From NCBI RefSeq assembly GCF_000378125.1, contig NZ_KB899241.1, positions 1,525,652-1,589,651 of the forward strand: 64,000 nucleotides of DNA, read 5' to 3'. The translations under genes were made by a program, and so were the position numbers. Shown piece by piece: positions 20,300 through 30,401 of this stretch (position 1 is the stretch's first letter; every line of letters starts with the position of its first letter). The notes under the pieces are model-generated. The model was not told the origin of the DNA. It did no database searches and saw only the letters and a program-made list of their open reading frames with translations. This DNA is from Rudaea cellulosilytica DSM 22992 (GTDB lineage Bacteria > Pseudomonadota > Gammaproteobacteria > Xanthomonadales > Rhodanobacteraceae).

Positions 20300-21178
20300 A
20301 TGGCCATCGTGTTCGTCGCGATCGTATTCGTTCTGCTGCTCACGCATTTCGCGCCCGACCTGAAACGCCTGCGCAACTTTTCCTGGCTGCGCGGCTGGCA
20401 GGACCAGGGCGCGGCGCAGTCCAGCGCGGAACTCGGCCTGCTCATCACGCTCGGACTTCCCGCGCTGCTCTGCCTTGCCGTGCAGTTGGTGCTGCGCGGC
20501 AACGTCTTCGGCCTGCCGAGTCTCGTCTTCGGCATCGTCGTGCTGTTCTACTGCATGGGTCCGCGCGATCTCGAACAGGACGTCGAGGCGGTCGACAAGG
20601 CGCCCGATTCCGATCGCCGCAGCGAAGCGGCGCAGGCGCTCAAGCCCGAGGAGATGAGCGAGCCGCTGCCGTTCCGCGCCGAGCCGTTGGTCGAGGCCGC
20701 GTTTACCTCGGGCCTGCGCCGCGTGTTCGGCGTGGTGCTCTGGTTCGCCTTGCTCGGACCGGTTGGCGCCTTGCTCTATCGCCTCGCCCACCTGCTCGCG
20801 TACACGCCCGCACATGCGCAGGCGTTGCCCGCCGCGCAGCAGTCGTTCGCGCAAAAATTCGCACGCTTGCTTGACTGGCTGCCCGCCCACCTGATTGCGC
20901 TCGCGCTCGCAATCGCGTCCGATTTCGACGCCGTGCTCAAGACCTGGCGCGGCTACCACGCCGCGCATCCGCAAGGCTACTGGAGCTTCGAGTCTGGTTT
21001 CCTCGGCGCGATCGCGCGCGCGAGCGTCGATGCCGATGTCGAAGCCGGTGATGGCCACGCGGTAGACACGACCGATGCGCTGGTCGAGCTCGACGATGCG
21101 ATGACCCTGATCCGCCGCGTGCTGATCGTCTGGCTCGCGGTGATCGCGGTGATCGTGATTTCCGGAGCGGTCGGGTAA
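20300..21178 (+). CDS. ampE: AmpE-like inner membrane protein
   Basis: The 292-residue membrane protein begins with a signal-anchor (MAIVFVAIVFVLLL). It has three further hydrophobic segments around residues 45-85, 140-160 and the C-terminus, plus the AmpE-typical stretches FVLYC-like (VVLFYCMGPRDLEQDVEA) and WYLLLGP-like (LWFALLGPVGALLYRL). AmpE is linked to AmpD and beta-lactamase induction in enterics, but here no ampD neighbour is seen. GGAG precedes the ATG by five bases. Confidence 0.8.
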   Translation: MAIVFVAIVFVLLLTHFAPDLKRLRNFSWLRGWQDQGAAQSSAELGLLITLGLPALLCLAVQLVLRGNVFGLPSLVFGIVVLFYCMGPRDLEQDVEAVDKAPDSDRRSEAAQALKPEEMSEPLPFRAEPLVEAAFTSGLRRVFGVVLWFALLGPVGALLYRLAHLLAYTPAHAQALPAAQQSFAQKFARLLDWLPAHLIALALAIASDFDAVLKTWRGYHAAHPQGYWSFESGFLGAIARASVDADVEAGDGHAVDTTDALVELDDAMTLIRRVLIVWLAVIAVIVISGAVG

Positions 21179-21184
21179 ACCCGA

Positions 21185-23071
21185 TCAGGCCAGATCGCCG
21201 CGCAGCGCGCGCACTTTGGCTTCGAGCAGCACAGCGGTCGCGTCGGCCGCCGGCACGGCCGGACCGGCGACGAGTTCGATGCGCGCGCGGAAACGACGCG
21301 GCAGGCGCGCACGGTTGAGCCAGGAATCCTTGCGGCTGAAGATGCTGCCCCAGAGTCCGCGCAGTGCCAGCGGCACCACGGGCACGGGTCGCGTCGCGAG
21401 AATCCTCTCGACACCGGAACGGAACGGCGCGATCTCGCCGTCACGCGTGATGCCGCCTTCGGGGAAGATGCAGACGAGATGGCCGGCGGCGAGTTCCTTG
21501 TCGACTTCCTCGAACGCGCGTTGCAGCAGTTCCGGGTTTTCCTTCGCACCCGCGATCGGTATCGCCTTCATCGCCCTGAACAGCGGTTTCAGTGGCGTGT
21601 TGAAGATCTTGTAGTACATGACGAAACGCACCGGCCGGCGGATGCAGCCGAGCACGATCTGCGAATCCATGAAGCTGACGTGGTTGCAGACGAGCACGGC
21701 CGGGCCTTGCTCGGGAATGTTGTCGAGGCCTTGCGTGCGGATGCGGTAGAGCAGGCTGATCAGAATCCAGTCGACGAAGCGCAGCAGGAATTCCGGCACC
21801 AGCGTGTAGATGTAGATCGCGACGACGGCGTTGAGCAGCGCGGCGACGAGAAACAGCTGCGGAATGCTGAAGTGCAGCGCGTTGAGCAGCGCGAGCGACA
21901 GCGCCGTCGCCGCGACCATGAACAGCGCGTTGATGATGTTGTTGCCGGCGATGATGCGCGAGAGATGGTGGCGTTCGGCGCGGCTCTGCACGAGCGCGAA
22001 CAGCGGCACGATGTAGAAGCCGGCGAACACGCCGATCAAGGTCAGATCGAGCGCGATGTGCCAGCCGCCCGCGGAATGCAGGAATTCGAGCGGCCCCAGC
22101 CCTTGCACGGGCGCCGGCTGCGCACGCGCGAAATACAGATCGACGCCGAACAGGGTGATGCCGATCGAACCGAACGGCACCAGGCCGATCTCGACTTTGT
22201 GCCCGGACAGGCGCTCGCACAGCAGCGAGCCGATGCCGGTGCCGATCGAGAACAGCGCGAGGGTGAAGGTGAACACCGCATCGTTGCCGCCGAGATAGAT
22301 CTTCGTGTAACTCGGCAGCTGCGCGGTGACGACGATGCCGAAGAACCAGAACCAGGAAATGCCGAGCACCGAGTTGAACACGGTGCGATCCTGTGCGGTG
22401 AAGCGCATCGCGCGCCAGGTCTCGGAAAAGATGTTCCAGTTGAATTTCAGTTCCGGCGCGGTCGCCGGCGCCGGCGGAATCGCCCGCGACACGAGATAGC
22501 CGGTGACGGCGACGCAGAGCACGGCGATCGAGGCGAACAGTGGGCCGTCCGCGCCGCCAGCGGACATCAGCGCGCCGCCGGCCATCATGCCGAACAGGAT
22601 CGCGAGCTGGGTTGCCGTCTCGACCAGCGCGTTGCCGCCGACGAGTTCGTTGTCGCGCAGCGCCTGCGGCAGGATCGCGTACTTGATCGGCCCGAACAGG
22701 GTCGAATGCGCACCCATGAGGAACAGCACGAACAGCAGTAGCCACGGGCTCTTGGTGACGAAGCCCCAGGTCGCGATCGCCATCGCGGCGATCTCGAAGA
22801 CCTTGACGAAGCGGATGATGCGCGTCTTTTCGAGCTTCTCCGCGAGCTGACCCGCCGAAGCCGAGAACAGGAAGAACGGCAGGATGAACAGCGCCGGCGC
22901 GACGTTATTGTAGAAGGACACCTGCTCGTCGGGCAGGTTCATGGCGAAGCCGATCAAAAGGATCGTCGCCACGCGGAACACGTTGTCGTTGAACGCACCG
23001 AGCGCCTGGGTCAGGAAGAACGGCAGGAAGCGCCGCTCGCGCAACAGGCGGAACTGACTGTGATCGGACAT
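21185..23071 (-). CDS. LplT-like MFS transporter fused to a PlsC-type acyltransferase
   Basis: The 628-residue product has two parts. Residues 1 to about 410 are a major-facilitator membrane domain of the lysophospholipid-transporter type (FFLTQALGAFNDNVFR, then KYAILPQAL). Residues about 430-628 form a glycerophospholipid acyltransferase with the catalytic HxxxxD box (CNHVSFMDSQ) and FPEGGITRDGE. Together they could flip lysophospholipid inward and reacylate it. In E. coli the job is split between LplT and Aas; here no AMP-ligase domain is attached. The start is MSDHSQFRLL at 23071. Confidence 0.9.
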   Translation of the reverse strand: MSDHSQFRLLRERRFLPFFLTQALGAFNDNVFRVATILLIGFAMNLPDEQVSFYNNVAPALFILPFFLFSASAGQLAEKLEKTRIIRFVKVFEIAAMAIATWGFVTKSPWLLLFVLFLMGAHSTLFGPIKYAILPQALRDNELVGGNALVETATQLAILFGMMAGGALMSAGGADGPLFASIAVLCVAVTGYLVSRAIPPAPATAPELKFNWNIFSETWRAMRFTAQDRTVFNSVLGISWFWFFGIVVTAQLPSYTKIYLGGNDAVFTFTLALFSIGTGIGSLLCERLSGHKVEIGLVPFGSIGITLFGVDLYFARAQPAPVQGLGPLEFLHSAGGWHIALDLTLIGVFAGFYIVPLFALVQSRAERHHLSRIIAGNNIINALFMVAATALSLALLNALHFSIPQLFLVAALLNAVVAIYIYTLVPEFLLRFVDWILISLLYRIRTQGLDNIPEQGPAVLVCNHVSFMDSQIVLGCIRRPVRFVMYYKIFNTPLKPLFRAMKAIPIAGAKENPELLQRAFEEVDKELAAGHLVCIFPEGGITRDGEIAPFRSGVERILATRPVPVVPLALRGLWGSIFSRKDSWLNRARLPRRFRARIELVAGPAVPAADATAVLLEAKVRALRGDLA

Positions 23072-23271
23072 CGCTACCCTCTGTGTGCTTCGAGCTTCGC
23101 GCATGTTGTCTGAAAACGACGCATGGCGCCGCGTTGCGTGCCGACGTATTACGCCGCGAGCTGTCGCGCATCGCGCAGCGCCACGGCCGTCGTTCACCCC
23201 GTAGCCAGAGTAACAAACCTCGCGGCTGATAAACTACGCTGCTTGGCACGACCTGGTTTCCGGACACAATC

Positions 23272-24906
23272 ATGCGCAAATCGCTACAGCTTTCCGTTTT
23301 TTTCCTGCTCGCTTTCGCCGCGATCGCGGTCCATGCCGACGGGACGCTGCAGCCCGTGCCGACGCCCGACACGTCGAAGATGACTGCCGACGCGGCGAAG
23401 AAGCTAGTCGCCGACCGTGCCACGATCGACAAGGCGAAAGCCGATCTCGTCGGTCCGCCGCTCGCCCAAGCCTACGCCGATCTCGGCGCGCTGTACGCGC
23501 GCAACGGGTTCGACGAAGCCGCGGCGGTCGCGTTCTACGATGCCACCCAGGTCAGTCCGAACGACGGTCGTTGGTTCTACCTGCGCGGCGTGATCGCACG
23601 CAAACTCAAGCGCAACGAAGATGCGCGCGCCAACTTCCAGGCCGCGTTCGAGCGTGACAAGATCTATTTGCCGATCCGCTATCGTCTCGCCGACACGCTC
23701 GTCGATCTCGGCGACACCGCCGGTGCGCGCAAGCTGCTTGAAGACGCGGCGCGCGAACATGCCGACGTGCCGGTTGTGTTTGCGATGCTCGGCCAGCTCG
23801 CGCTCAAGCAGAAGCGCTACGCCGACGCGGTCGACGCGATCAACAAGGCGCTCAAGCTCGATCCGCAGGCGACCGGCCTGTACGCCTATCTCGCCGACGC
23901 CTATGCCGGACAAAACAACGCCAAGGCTGCCGATGAGGCGCGCGCGAAGGCTGGGCGCGGCACGGCGGCGCTGGATGATCCGCTCGTTGCGGGCATGCTC
24001 GCCGCGCCGCAGGAAATCGGCAGCACGCTTGCCGACGCCCGCAGCCTGGTACAGCAGGGCAACCTTCAGGCGGCACGCGACACGCTCGCCGTGGTCCTGC
24101 AGAAGACCCCGGACGACGTCGAGGCGCTCGCATTCGGCGCGCGTGTCGAGGCGACGCTTGGCAACCAGGCGGTTGCGCAGACCTATGTCGACCAGGCGCT
24201 CAAGGCGAAGTCCGACAGCGCGACCGCGCGCGTCGCCAGCGGCATCGTCGCCGAGTATGCCGGCGACGATGCGAAAGCCTACGACGAGTACAAGCGGGCG
24301 CAGAAAGCCGATCGCAAGCTGCCCGATTCCTGGCTGCTGCTCGGCAATGCTGAGATGCGCCGCACGCGCTACGCGCAGGCCGCCGAACAGTATCGCGGCC
24401 TGATCGCACTGCAGCCCGACAGTGCCACGGCGTACGCACACCTGGTCGCCGCGCTCACGGCACAGGGCAAATGCGATGGCGCATTGCAGGCGGTCAACGC
24501 CGTGCTCGCGCGGCGCAAGGACGACGGCGACCTGCTGCAGATCTTCGTGCGCGTCGCCAGCACCTGTGCGGACGCCGACGCGATAACTCGCGATATCGCG
24601 CTCGAGTACGGCCAGGCGCTCTACAAGAAGCGTCCGGATGCGACGAACGCCGCCGCGCTCGCGCTCGCGCTGGCCGCGCATGGCAAGTTCAAGGAAGCGC
24701 AGGAATACCAGGCGCAGGCGATCTTCGAGGCGACGCGTGCGCGCAATGTCGAGGCGGCCGCGTTGCTTCGCTCGACGATGCAGCAATTCGTCAAGCAACA
24801 GGTGCCGGATCGTCCGTGGCCTGCCGGCCATCCGTACTTCAAGGCGCCGCTGTTGGCCGCGCCGCCGCCGGCTGCCGCAGCACCACCGGCAAAGCCCGGC
24901 AACTAG
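23272..24906 (+). CDS. Periplasmic tetratricopeptide-repeat protein
   Basis: The 544-residue protein has an N-terminal signal peptide (SVFFLLAFAAIAVHA) and at least seven TPR-like helix pairs. Clear ones read LAQAYADLGALYARNGFDEA, LAQLALKQKRYADAVDAIN and GNAEMRRTRYAQAAEQYRGL. A proline/alanine-rich tail ends the chain. No catalytic motif is present, so it is probably a scaffold in an envelope complex. It is a single gene, convergent with purD, with a possible TAAACT -10 in the upstream gap. Confidence 0.8.
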   Translation: MRKSLQLSVFFLLAFAAIAVHADGTLQPVPTPDTSKMTADAAKKLVADRATIDKAKADLVGPPLAQAYADLGALYARNGFDEAAAVAFYDATQVSPNDGRWFYLRGVIARKLKRNEDARANFQAAFERDKIYLPIRYRLADTLVDLGDTAGARKLLEDAAREHADVPVVFAMLGQLALKQKRYADAVDAINKALKLDPQATGLYAYLADAYAGQNNAKAADEARAKAGRGTAALDDPLVAGMLAAPQEIGSTLADARSLVQQGNLQAARDTLAVVLQKTPDDVEALAFGARVEATLGNQAVAQTYVDQALKAKSDSATARVASGIVAEYAGDDAKAYDEYKRAQKADRKLPDSWLLLGNAEMRRTRYAQAAEQYRGLIALQPDSATAYAHLVAALTAQGKCDGALQAVNAVLARRKDDGDLLQIFVRVASTCADADAITRDIALEYGQALYKKRPDATNAAALALALAAHGKFKEAQEYQAQAIFEATRARNVEAAALLRSTMQQFVKQQVPDRPWPAGHPYFKAPLLAAPPPAAAAPPAKPGN

Positions 24907-24911
24907 CCGCC

Positions 24912-24946
24912 GGCGTCATGCCCGGCTGAGCTGAGAGCATGACGCC
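24912..24946. terminator. Bidirectional hairpin between the TPR gene and purD
   Basis: A perfect 10-bp stem, GGCGTCATGC/GCATGACGCC with a 15-base loop, lies between the two convergent stops. It is followed by TAGCCTTT on the plus strand. Confidence 0.65.
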
Positions 24947-24964
24947 TAGCCTTTGTCGGAGCGA

Positions 24965-26248
24965 TCAATCCGCGCGCTGCAGTGCGCGGTGGGCGATATC
25001 GCGTCGATGGAAGCCGCCGTCGAAGCGGATATGCTCGATCGCAGCGTAGGCGTGCTGCCGCGCCGCGCGCAGATCCGCGCCGAGCGCGCACACCGTCAAC
25101 ACGCGTCCGCCTGCGCTGACGACATCGGCGCCTTGCATTTTCGTGCCCGCATGGAACACCTTCACGTCGGCGCCGAAATCGCCATCGTGGCCGACGATCG
25201 CGTCACCGGTGCGCACCGTGCCCGGATAGCCGTGCGCGGCGAGGACGACGCCGATCGCTGGGCGCGCATCCCACTGTGTGCGCTGTGTGTCGAGCTTGCC
25301 GTCCAGCGCCGCTTCAATCAGTTCGACCAGATCGGATTGCAGGCGCAGCATGATCGGCTGCGTCTCCGGGTCGCCGAAGCGCACGTTGAATTCGATCACC
25401 TTCGGCGCGCCGTGCTTGTCGATCATAAGGCCGGCATAGAGGAAACCGGTGAACGGTGCGCCGTCGGCGGCCATGCCGGCCAGCGTCGGGGCTATCATCT
25501 CGCGCAGCACGCGCGCTTCGACTTCGGGCGTCACCACGGGCGCCGGCGAGTACGCGCCCATGCCTCCCGTGTTCGGTCCCGTGTCGCCGTCGCCGACGCG
25601 CTTGTGGTCCTGGCTGGTCGCCATCGGTAACGCGTGCCTGCCGTCGGCGATGACGATGTAGCTTGCTTCCTCGCCGTCGAGGAACTCCTCGATGACGACG
25701 CGCGCGCCGGCGGCGCCCAGTGTGTTTGCGCCGAGCATGTCCGCAAGCGCGTGCTCGGCTTCGGCCTGCGTCATTGCGACAACCACGCCCTTGCCCGCGG
25801 CGAGGCCGTCGGCCTTGATCACGATCGGTGCGCCTTTCGCACGCACGTGGGCGAGCGCGGGCGCGAGTTCGCTGAACACGGCGTAGTGCGCGGTCGGGAT
25901 GCCGTGACGGGCAAGGAAGTCCTTGGCGAAGGCTTTGGAGCCTTCGAGCTGAGCGGCCTTGGCGTTCGGGCCGAAACAGCGCAGACCGGCCGCCTGGAAG
26001 CGGTCGACGAGACCGGCGACCAGCGGCGCCTCGGGGCCGACCACGGTCAATGCGACATTTTCCGCTTGGGCAAGATGCAGCAGCGCGTCGATGTCGGTCG
26101 CCGCGATCCGTGCGTTGCGCACGCCGGCCTCGATCGCCGTGCCGGCGTTGCCGGGCGCGACGATGACTTCGCTGACGCGCGGCGACTGCTTCAACTTCCA
26201 CGCCAGTGCGTGTTCGCGACCGCCGCTGCCGATGACCAGAATCTTCAT
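24965..26248 (-). CDS. purD: Phosphoribosylamine-glycine ligase
   Basis: PurD joins glycine to phosphoribosylamine with ATP in purine synthesis. The 427-residue ATP-grasp enzyme has [45 protein letters not shown] and the metal-binding [12 protein letters not shown]. The start is set by the [10 protein letters not shown] family opening, not by the longer open frame through the hairpin array. It follows purH by 134 bases on the same strand, and that gap is filled by four tandem hairpins. Confidence 0.97.
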   Translation of the reverse strand: MKILVIGSGGREHALAWKLKQSPRVSEVIVAPGNAGTAIEAGVRNARIAATDIDALLHLAQAENVALTVVGPEAPLVAGLVDRFQAAGLRCFGPNAKAAQLEGSKAFAKDFLARHGIPTAHYAVFSELAPALAHVRAKGAPIVIKADGLAAGKGVVVAMTQAEAEHALADMLGANTLGAAGARVVIEEFLDGEEASYIVIADGRHALPMATSQDHKRVGDGDTGPNTGGMGAYSPAPVVTPEVEARVLREMIAPTLAGMAADGAPFTGFLYAGLMIDKHGAPKVIEFNVRFGDPETQPIMLRLQSDLVELIEAALDGKLDTQRTQWDARPAIGVVLAAHGYPGTVRTGDAIVGHDGDFGADVKVFHAGTKMQGADVVSAGGRVLTVCALGADLRAARQHAYAAIEHIRFDGGFHRRDIAHRALQRAD

Positions 26249-26270
26249 GCCGTGATTCCTGCTGAGATGA

Positions 26271-26386
26271 GCCCCCTGAGTCAGGGGGCGATTCGCGCCA
26301 AAGGCGCGAATGGGGGTGTGGAAGAGGGGGCCGAGGCCCGAAGTTTGCCATGCAAACTTTGGGTTGATGCCGCGCAGCGGCATCAA
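26271..26386. repeat. Array of four tandem perfect hairpins between purH and purD
   Basis: Four stem-loops follow one another. 26271-26289 pairs GCCCCCTGA/TCAGGGGGC. 26291-26311 pairs ATTCGCGCC/GGCGCGAAT with loop AAA. 26338-26362 pairs CCGAAGTTTG with CAAACTTTGG (one wobble). 26364-26386 pairs TTGATGCCGC/GCGGCATCAA with loop GCA. The last one contains the purH stop codon. They could slow or end purH transcripts, protect mRNA ends or be a mobile palindromic unit. Confidence 0.85.
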
Positions 26387-27990
26387 TGCCGGAAGTGGCG
26401 CATGCCGGTGAATACCATCGCCATGCCGTGCTCATCGGCTGCGGCGATCACTTCCGCATCGCGCATCGAGCCGCCGGGCTGGATCACCGCGGCGATGCCC
26501 GCCGCCGCGGCGGCGTCGATACCGTCGCGGAACGGGAAGAACGCATCGCTGGCCATCACCGAGCCGCGTACTTCGAGCTTCTCGTCGGCAGCCTTGATGC
26601 CGGCGATTTTTGCGCTGTACACGCGGCTCATCTGGCCGGCGCCGATGCCTATGGTCTGGCGATCCTTGGCGTAGACGATCGCGTTGGATTTGACGAACTT
26701 GGCCACCTTCCAGGCGAAGATCAGATCGTCGATCTGCTGCGGCGTCGGCGCGACTTTTGTCACCACCTTCAGGTTCTCCGCCTTGACCATGCCGATGTCG
26801 GCGGTCTGGATCAGCAGGCCCGAGCCGACGCGTTTGGAGTTGTTGCCGGGGTGCGCGGTGACGAGATCCGTGCCGGGTGGCACCGGGATTTCGAGTACGC
26901 GCACATTGCCTTTCTTTGCGAACGCCTTCAGCGCGTCGTCGGCGTACGCGGGTGCGAGCACCACTTCGACGAACTGGCGCGAGACGATCGCCTGTGCGGT
27001 AGCACCGTCCACTTCGCGGTTGAACGCGATGATGCCGCCGAAGGCCGAGGTCGGATCGGTCTGGTAGGCGAGGTCGTAGGCTTTGCCGATGCCGTCGAGG
27101 CTCACGGCCACGCCGCAGGGATTGGCGTGCTTGACGATGACGCAGGCCGGCTTGACGAAGCTGCGCACGCAGTCCCACGCGGCGTCGGCGTCGGCGATGT
27201 TGTTGAACGAGAGTTCCTTGCCCTGTAGTTGCTTGAACGTGGCCAGCGTGCCTGCCGTGGGATGCAGGTCGCGGTAGAACGCTGCCTGCTGGTGCGGATT
27301 CTCGCCGTAGCGCAGGTCCATCAGTTTGACGAAGCGGCCGTTGGCTTGCGCGGGGAAGGTCTCGTGGCCGGAGATGGTCTCGTGTGCATCGTCGAGCTTG
27401 AGCGCGGAGAGGTAGTCGCTGATCGCGCCGTCGTAATTGGACACGTTGTTGAACGCCGCGACCGAGAGCTTGAAGCGTGTGGCGCGCGAAAGACCGCCAT
27501 GCTGTTCGATTTCCGCGAGTGCCGTCGCATACTGATCTGGCGAGGTGAGCACGCCGACGTCGTTCCAGTTCTTCGCCGCGGAACGCAGCATCGCCGGGCC
27601 GCCGATGTCGATGTTCTCGATCGCATCTTCCAGCGTGCAGTCCGGTTTGGCGACGGTGGCTTCGAACGGATAGAGATTCAGCACCAGCAGGTCGATGGGC
27701 TGGATGCCAAGTTCGGCCATTACCGCATTGTCAGTGCCGCGCCGGCCGAGCAGGCCGCCGTGCACCTTCGGGTGCAGGGTCTTCACGCGGCCATCCATGA
27801 TTTCGGGGAACCCGGTGAGCTCGCTGACGTCCTTCACCGCAATGCCCGCATCGCGCAGCGCTTTCGCCGTGCCGCCGGTGGAAAGCAGCTCGACCTTGCA
27901 TGCGGCGAGCGCGCGCGCGAGTTCGATCAGGCCAGTCTTGTCGGAGACGCTGAGCAGCGCGCGCCGGATGGGTACGTGAGAGTTTGTCAC
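26383..27990 (-). CDS. purH: Bifunctional AICAR formyltransferase/IMP cyclohydrolase
   Basis: PurH performs the last two steps to IMP. The 535-residue protein has an N-terminal cyclohydrolase domain ([63 protein letters not shown]) and a C-terminal transformylase domain ([35 protein letters not shown]). It ends on the stem of hairpin four of the downstream array. It lies with purD downstream and fis upstream, the usual gamma-proteobacterial neighbourhood. Confidence 0.98.
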   Translation of the reverse strand: MTNSHVPIRRALLSVSDKTGLIELARALAACKVELLSTGGTAKALRDAGIAVKDVSELTGFPEIMDGRVKTLHPKVHGGLLGRRGTDNAVMAELGIQPIDLLVLNLYPFEATVAKPDCTLEDAIENIDIGGPAMLRSAAKNWNDVGVLTSPDQYATALAEIEQHGGLSRATRFKLSVAAFNNVSNYDGAISDYLSALKLDDAHETISGHETFPAQANGRFVKLMDLRYGENPHQQAAFYRDLHPTAGTLATFKQLQGKELSFNNIADADAAWDCVRSFVKPACVIVKHANPCGVAVSLDGIGKAYDLAYQTDPTSAFGGIIAFNREVDGATAQAIVSRQFVEVVLAPAYADDALKAFAKKGNVRVLEIPVPPGTDLVTAHPGNNSKRVGSGLLIQTADIGMVKAENLKVVTKVAPTPQQIDDLIFAWKVAKFVKSNAIVYAKDRQTIGIGAGQMSRVYSAKIAGIKAADEKLEVRGSVMASDAFFPFRDGIDAAAAAGIAAVIQPGGSMRDAEVIAAADEHGMAMVFTGMRHFRH

Positions 27991-28130
27991 GGGCGGTGAG
28001 GAGCAGGGGAGGGGCGCAGATTATAGTGCGTGGGGCTGCGCTGCGCGCTTCGCGCGGTGCGCCGCCTCGCCGGTGTTATTTCCCTGCGCTCGCTCTTGAA
28101 CCGGCGAAGCGCGCAGTGTGCGACCTTTCG

Positions 28131-28403
28131 TTACAGCCCGTGTGCCGCCAGCTTTTTGCGCAGGGTTGCGCGATTGATACCGAGCGCGGCGGCGGCCTTG
28201 CTCTGGTTGCCGCCGGCCCAGTCCATGACTTCACGCAGCAGCGGGCATTCGACCTCGTCGAGGACCAGCGTGTACAGGTCGCTGGCCTCGCCATCCATGT
28301 CGTGCAGATAGCGGCGCACCGCGCGCGCGACACACTCGCGCAGGGCAGGCTGCAGCGCGGACTCGGTCGCTTCGCTCAGGCGCAGGTTAGGGGCAGCATT
28401 CAT
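28131..28403 (-). CDS. fis: DNA-binding protein Fis
   Basis: Fis is a nucleoid-associated dimer that bends DNA and activates rRNA and other genes in fast growth. The 90-residue product has the dimer helices (ALRECVARAVRRYLHDM) and the C-terminal helix-turn-helix GGNQSKAAAALGINRATLRKKL. The N-terminus is a short flexible arm. It is followed by purH on the same strand after 140 bases, and a 245-base gap separates it from the DUF3426 gene. Confidence 0.95.
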   Translation of the reverse strand: MNAAPNLRLSEATESALQPALRECVARAVRRYLHDMDGEASDLYTLVLDEVECPLLREVMDWAGGNQSKAAAALGINRATLRKKLAAHGL

Positions 28404-28648
28404 CGTGCGATACCTTTTTTGCTTTCGGTTCTTCCCTGATACGGCAATCCCGGGTCGGCTTCACGAGTCGAGCGAAGCCGAAGAATTTGCAACGCGGGTC
28501 GGGTAGTCTATCGCTGTAACGTCCCTGGGTTAAGTATTTTTTGCACGGCGTCGGCAATTCGCGGCATAAGCAAGACGCGTCGATGCCTTAAAGCACGGCT
28601 TACGGCTGGCCGCCTTCCGACGACGGTGTTCGCCAGGCGCGGCATGAT

Positions 28649-29419
28649 TCAGAGAAATTTGAACTCGTACGCCACCGCGTTCTTGCCCGGATCGGCAACC
28701 TCGAACACGAGCGCAGTCGACCCATGCGCGGCGAGACCCGAATTCAGCGTGCGCGCGTCGCCGAGATATTCGGCCGGCTTGAAGCGGCGCATCGCGATGC
28801 GCTGTTCATCGAGGTCGGTCAACGTGATCTCGACGGTGGGGAACGCCTGCGCCACCTCTGCGTCATTGCGCAGCGTCGCCGAAATGATCAGCGCGTTCGG
28901 CACTGAGGGGTGCGGGCGCACGTCACGCGAGAGCAGGGTGAGGTTATCCGCGTCGCGCGCGAGTGGCAGCGAGCAATGCAGCGCGGTGCAGCCGCGTTCG
29001 AGCCAGGCGCGCGCGGTCGGGTTTTGCAGCAACTCGCGGCGTTCGGCCCAGGCAAGCTGGGCGAGCAACAGCGGGAAGAGCAGGGCGATGCCGCCTTTCC
29101 ATACCCAGCCGGACGAGGCGCGTGCCGCGCGATGCGCGCGTGCGAACTCCGGGGTCGGCGCCGCGGTTGGGGCGGCGGGGCGGGCGGCGCTCTTCGCCGC
29201 AGCCACGGGCCGCATGATCGGCAGCGTCAGCTCGGGGACCGTCGCGCCGGATTCATGCTGCGCGAGATGCTGCACGCCGACCGGCAGGTCCGCGGTCAAC
29301 GTGCGCAGCGCGTCGAACACCGCGGTGCAGTGTTTGCAGACGACGCTGCCGCGCGCCTGGGCCAAGGCCTCGGGCGCGATCATGTAGATCGTCAGGCAGT
29401 CGGGGCATTGCGTGTACAT
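28649..29419 (-). CDS. DUF3426/MJ0042-type zinc-ribbon membrane protein
   Basis: The 256-residue protein starts with a zinc ribbon (CPDCLTIYMIA and VCKHCTAVFDALR, about residues 5-42), then a proline/alanine-rich linker. A membrane span at about 108-127 (GIALLFPLLLAQLAWA) leads to the periplasmic DUF3426 domain (ALIISATLRNDAEVAQAFPTVEITL). This order matches the family that lies between prmA and fis in many proteobacteria. Its function is unknown. Confidence 0.88.
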   Translation of the reverse strand: MYTQCPDCLTIYMIAPEALAQARGSVVCKHCTAVFDALRTLTADLPVGVQHLAQHESGATVPELTLPIMRPVAAAKSAARPAAPTAAPTPEFARAHRAARASSGWVWKGGIALLFPLLLAQLAWAERRELLQNPTARAWLERGCTALHCSLPLARDADNLTLLSRDVRPHPSVPNALIISATLRNDAEVAQAFPTVEITLTDLDEQRIAMRRFKPAEYLGDARTLNSGLAAHGSTALVFEVADPGKNAVAYEFKFL

Positions 29420-29482
29420 GGCGGAATTGTAAGAAGTGCGGAGGTTGGAGGTGCAGAGTGCGAAATTTCCACACTCCGGCGA

Positions 29483-30391
29483 TCAGTCTGCGGCCTTCTT
29501 CCTGCCGGTGATGCGCACCCAATCTTCGCGCGTTGCAACGGCGAGGTCTTCGAACCACTGCGCATAACGCGCGAGCAGTTCCGTCTCCTGTCCGCGCAGG
29601 ATGCCGGACAGGGCGAGCAGTCCCTGCGGCTTGACGCTGGCCGCGAGTTGCGCAGCGAGATCGGCCAGGGGGCCGGCGAGGATGTTGGCGATCAGGATGT
29701 CCGTGCGTTGCGAGGGGAAATCCTCCGGCAGATACACCTCGAGTCCGGCCGCGACCTCGTTGCGCTCGGCGTTGGTGCGGCTCGCCTCGATTGCCTGGGC
29801 ATCGTTGTCGACGCCGACCGCGCGCGCGGCGCCGAGCTTGAGCGCGGCCACGGCGAGCACGCCTGAGCCGCAACCGAAATCGATCACGCTCTTGCCGCTC
29901 ACGTCGGTCGCGTCCAGCCATTCCAGGCACAACGCCGTGGTCGGATGCGTGCCGGTGCCGAAGGCGAGGCCGGGATCGAGATGGACTATCACCTTGTCGG
30001 CATCGTCCGCGCCGGGTTCGGTCGTGCTCGGATAAATCCACAGGCGTTCGCCGAAGCGCATCGGCTGATAGGTGTCTATCCAGGCACGCGTCCAGTCCTG
30101 GTCCGCCACCTCGCGAAACGCAATGCGGTCCGGCGCGAGTTCGGGCACGAGCTCGTGCAGCGCGTGGACGAGCCCGCTGCGGTCGACATCGCTCGCGAAC
30201 AGTGCGTTGAGCACAATCTCGTTCCACAGCGGCAGCTCGCCGACGCCGGGCTCGAAAATCGCGCGCTCGTCGGGCGTATCCGCGTCGGCGTCGCGCAGCG
30301 TGATCGAGAGAGCGCCGAGATCCTCGAGCGCGAGTTCGACGCGTTCCTGCTGCTTCGCGTGCAGGGTCAGGGAGAGTTCGAGCCAGGCCAT
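29483..30391 (-). CDS. prmA: Ribosomal protein L11 methyltransferase
   Basis: PrmA trimethylates ribosomal protein L11 with S-adenosylmethionine. The 302-residue product has an N-terminal substrate-recognition domain (MAWLELSLTLHAKQQERVE) and a Rossmann methyltransferase domain: LDPGLAFGTGTHPTTALCLEWL, VIDFGCGSGVLAVAALKLGA and LIANILAGPLADLA. It starts 10 bases after the accC stop, a common pairing (accB-accC-prmA), and ends 63 bases before the DUF3426 gene. Confidence 0.97.
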   Translation of the reverse strand: MAWLELSLTLHAKQQERVELALEDLGALSITLRDADADTPDERAIFEPGVGELPLWNEIVLNALFASDVDRSGLVHALHELVPELAPDRIAFREVADQDWTRAWIDTYQPMRFGERLWIYPSTTEPGADDADKVIVHLDPGLAFGTGTHPTTALCLEWLDATDVSGKSVIDFGCGSGVLAVAALKLGAARAVGVDNDAQAIEASRTNAERNEVAAGLEVYLPEDFPSQRTDILIANILAGPLADLAAQLAASVKPQGLLALSGILRGQETELLARYAQWFEDLAVATREDWVRITGRKKAAD

Positions 30392-30401
30392 CGGCGTATC
30401 C

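Noticed and set aside
26249-26386. Continuation of the purD frame upstream through the hairpin array
   Set aside because: The added 46 residues are encoded by palindromes and the end of purH. PurD family members start at [10 protein letters not shown].
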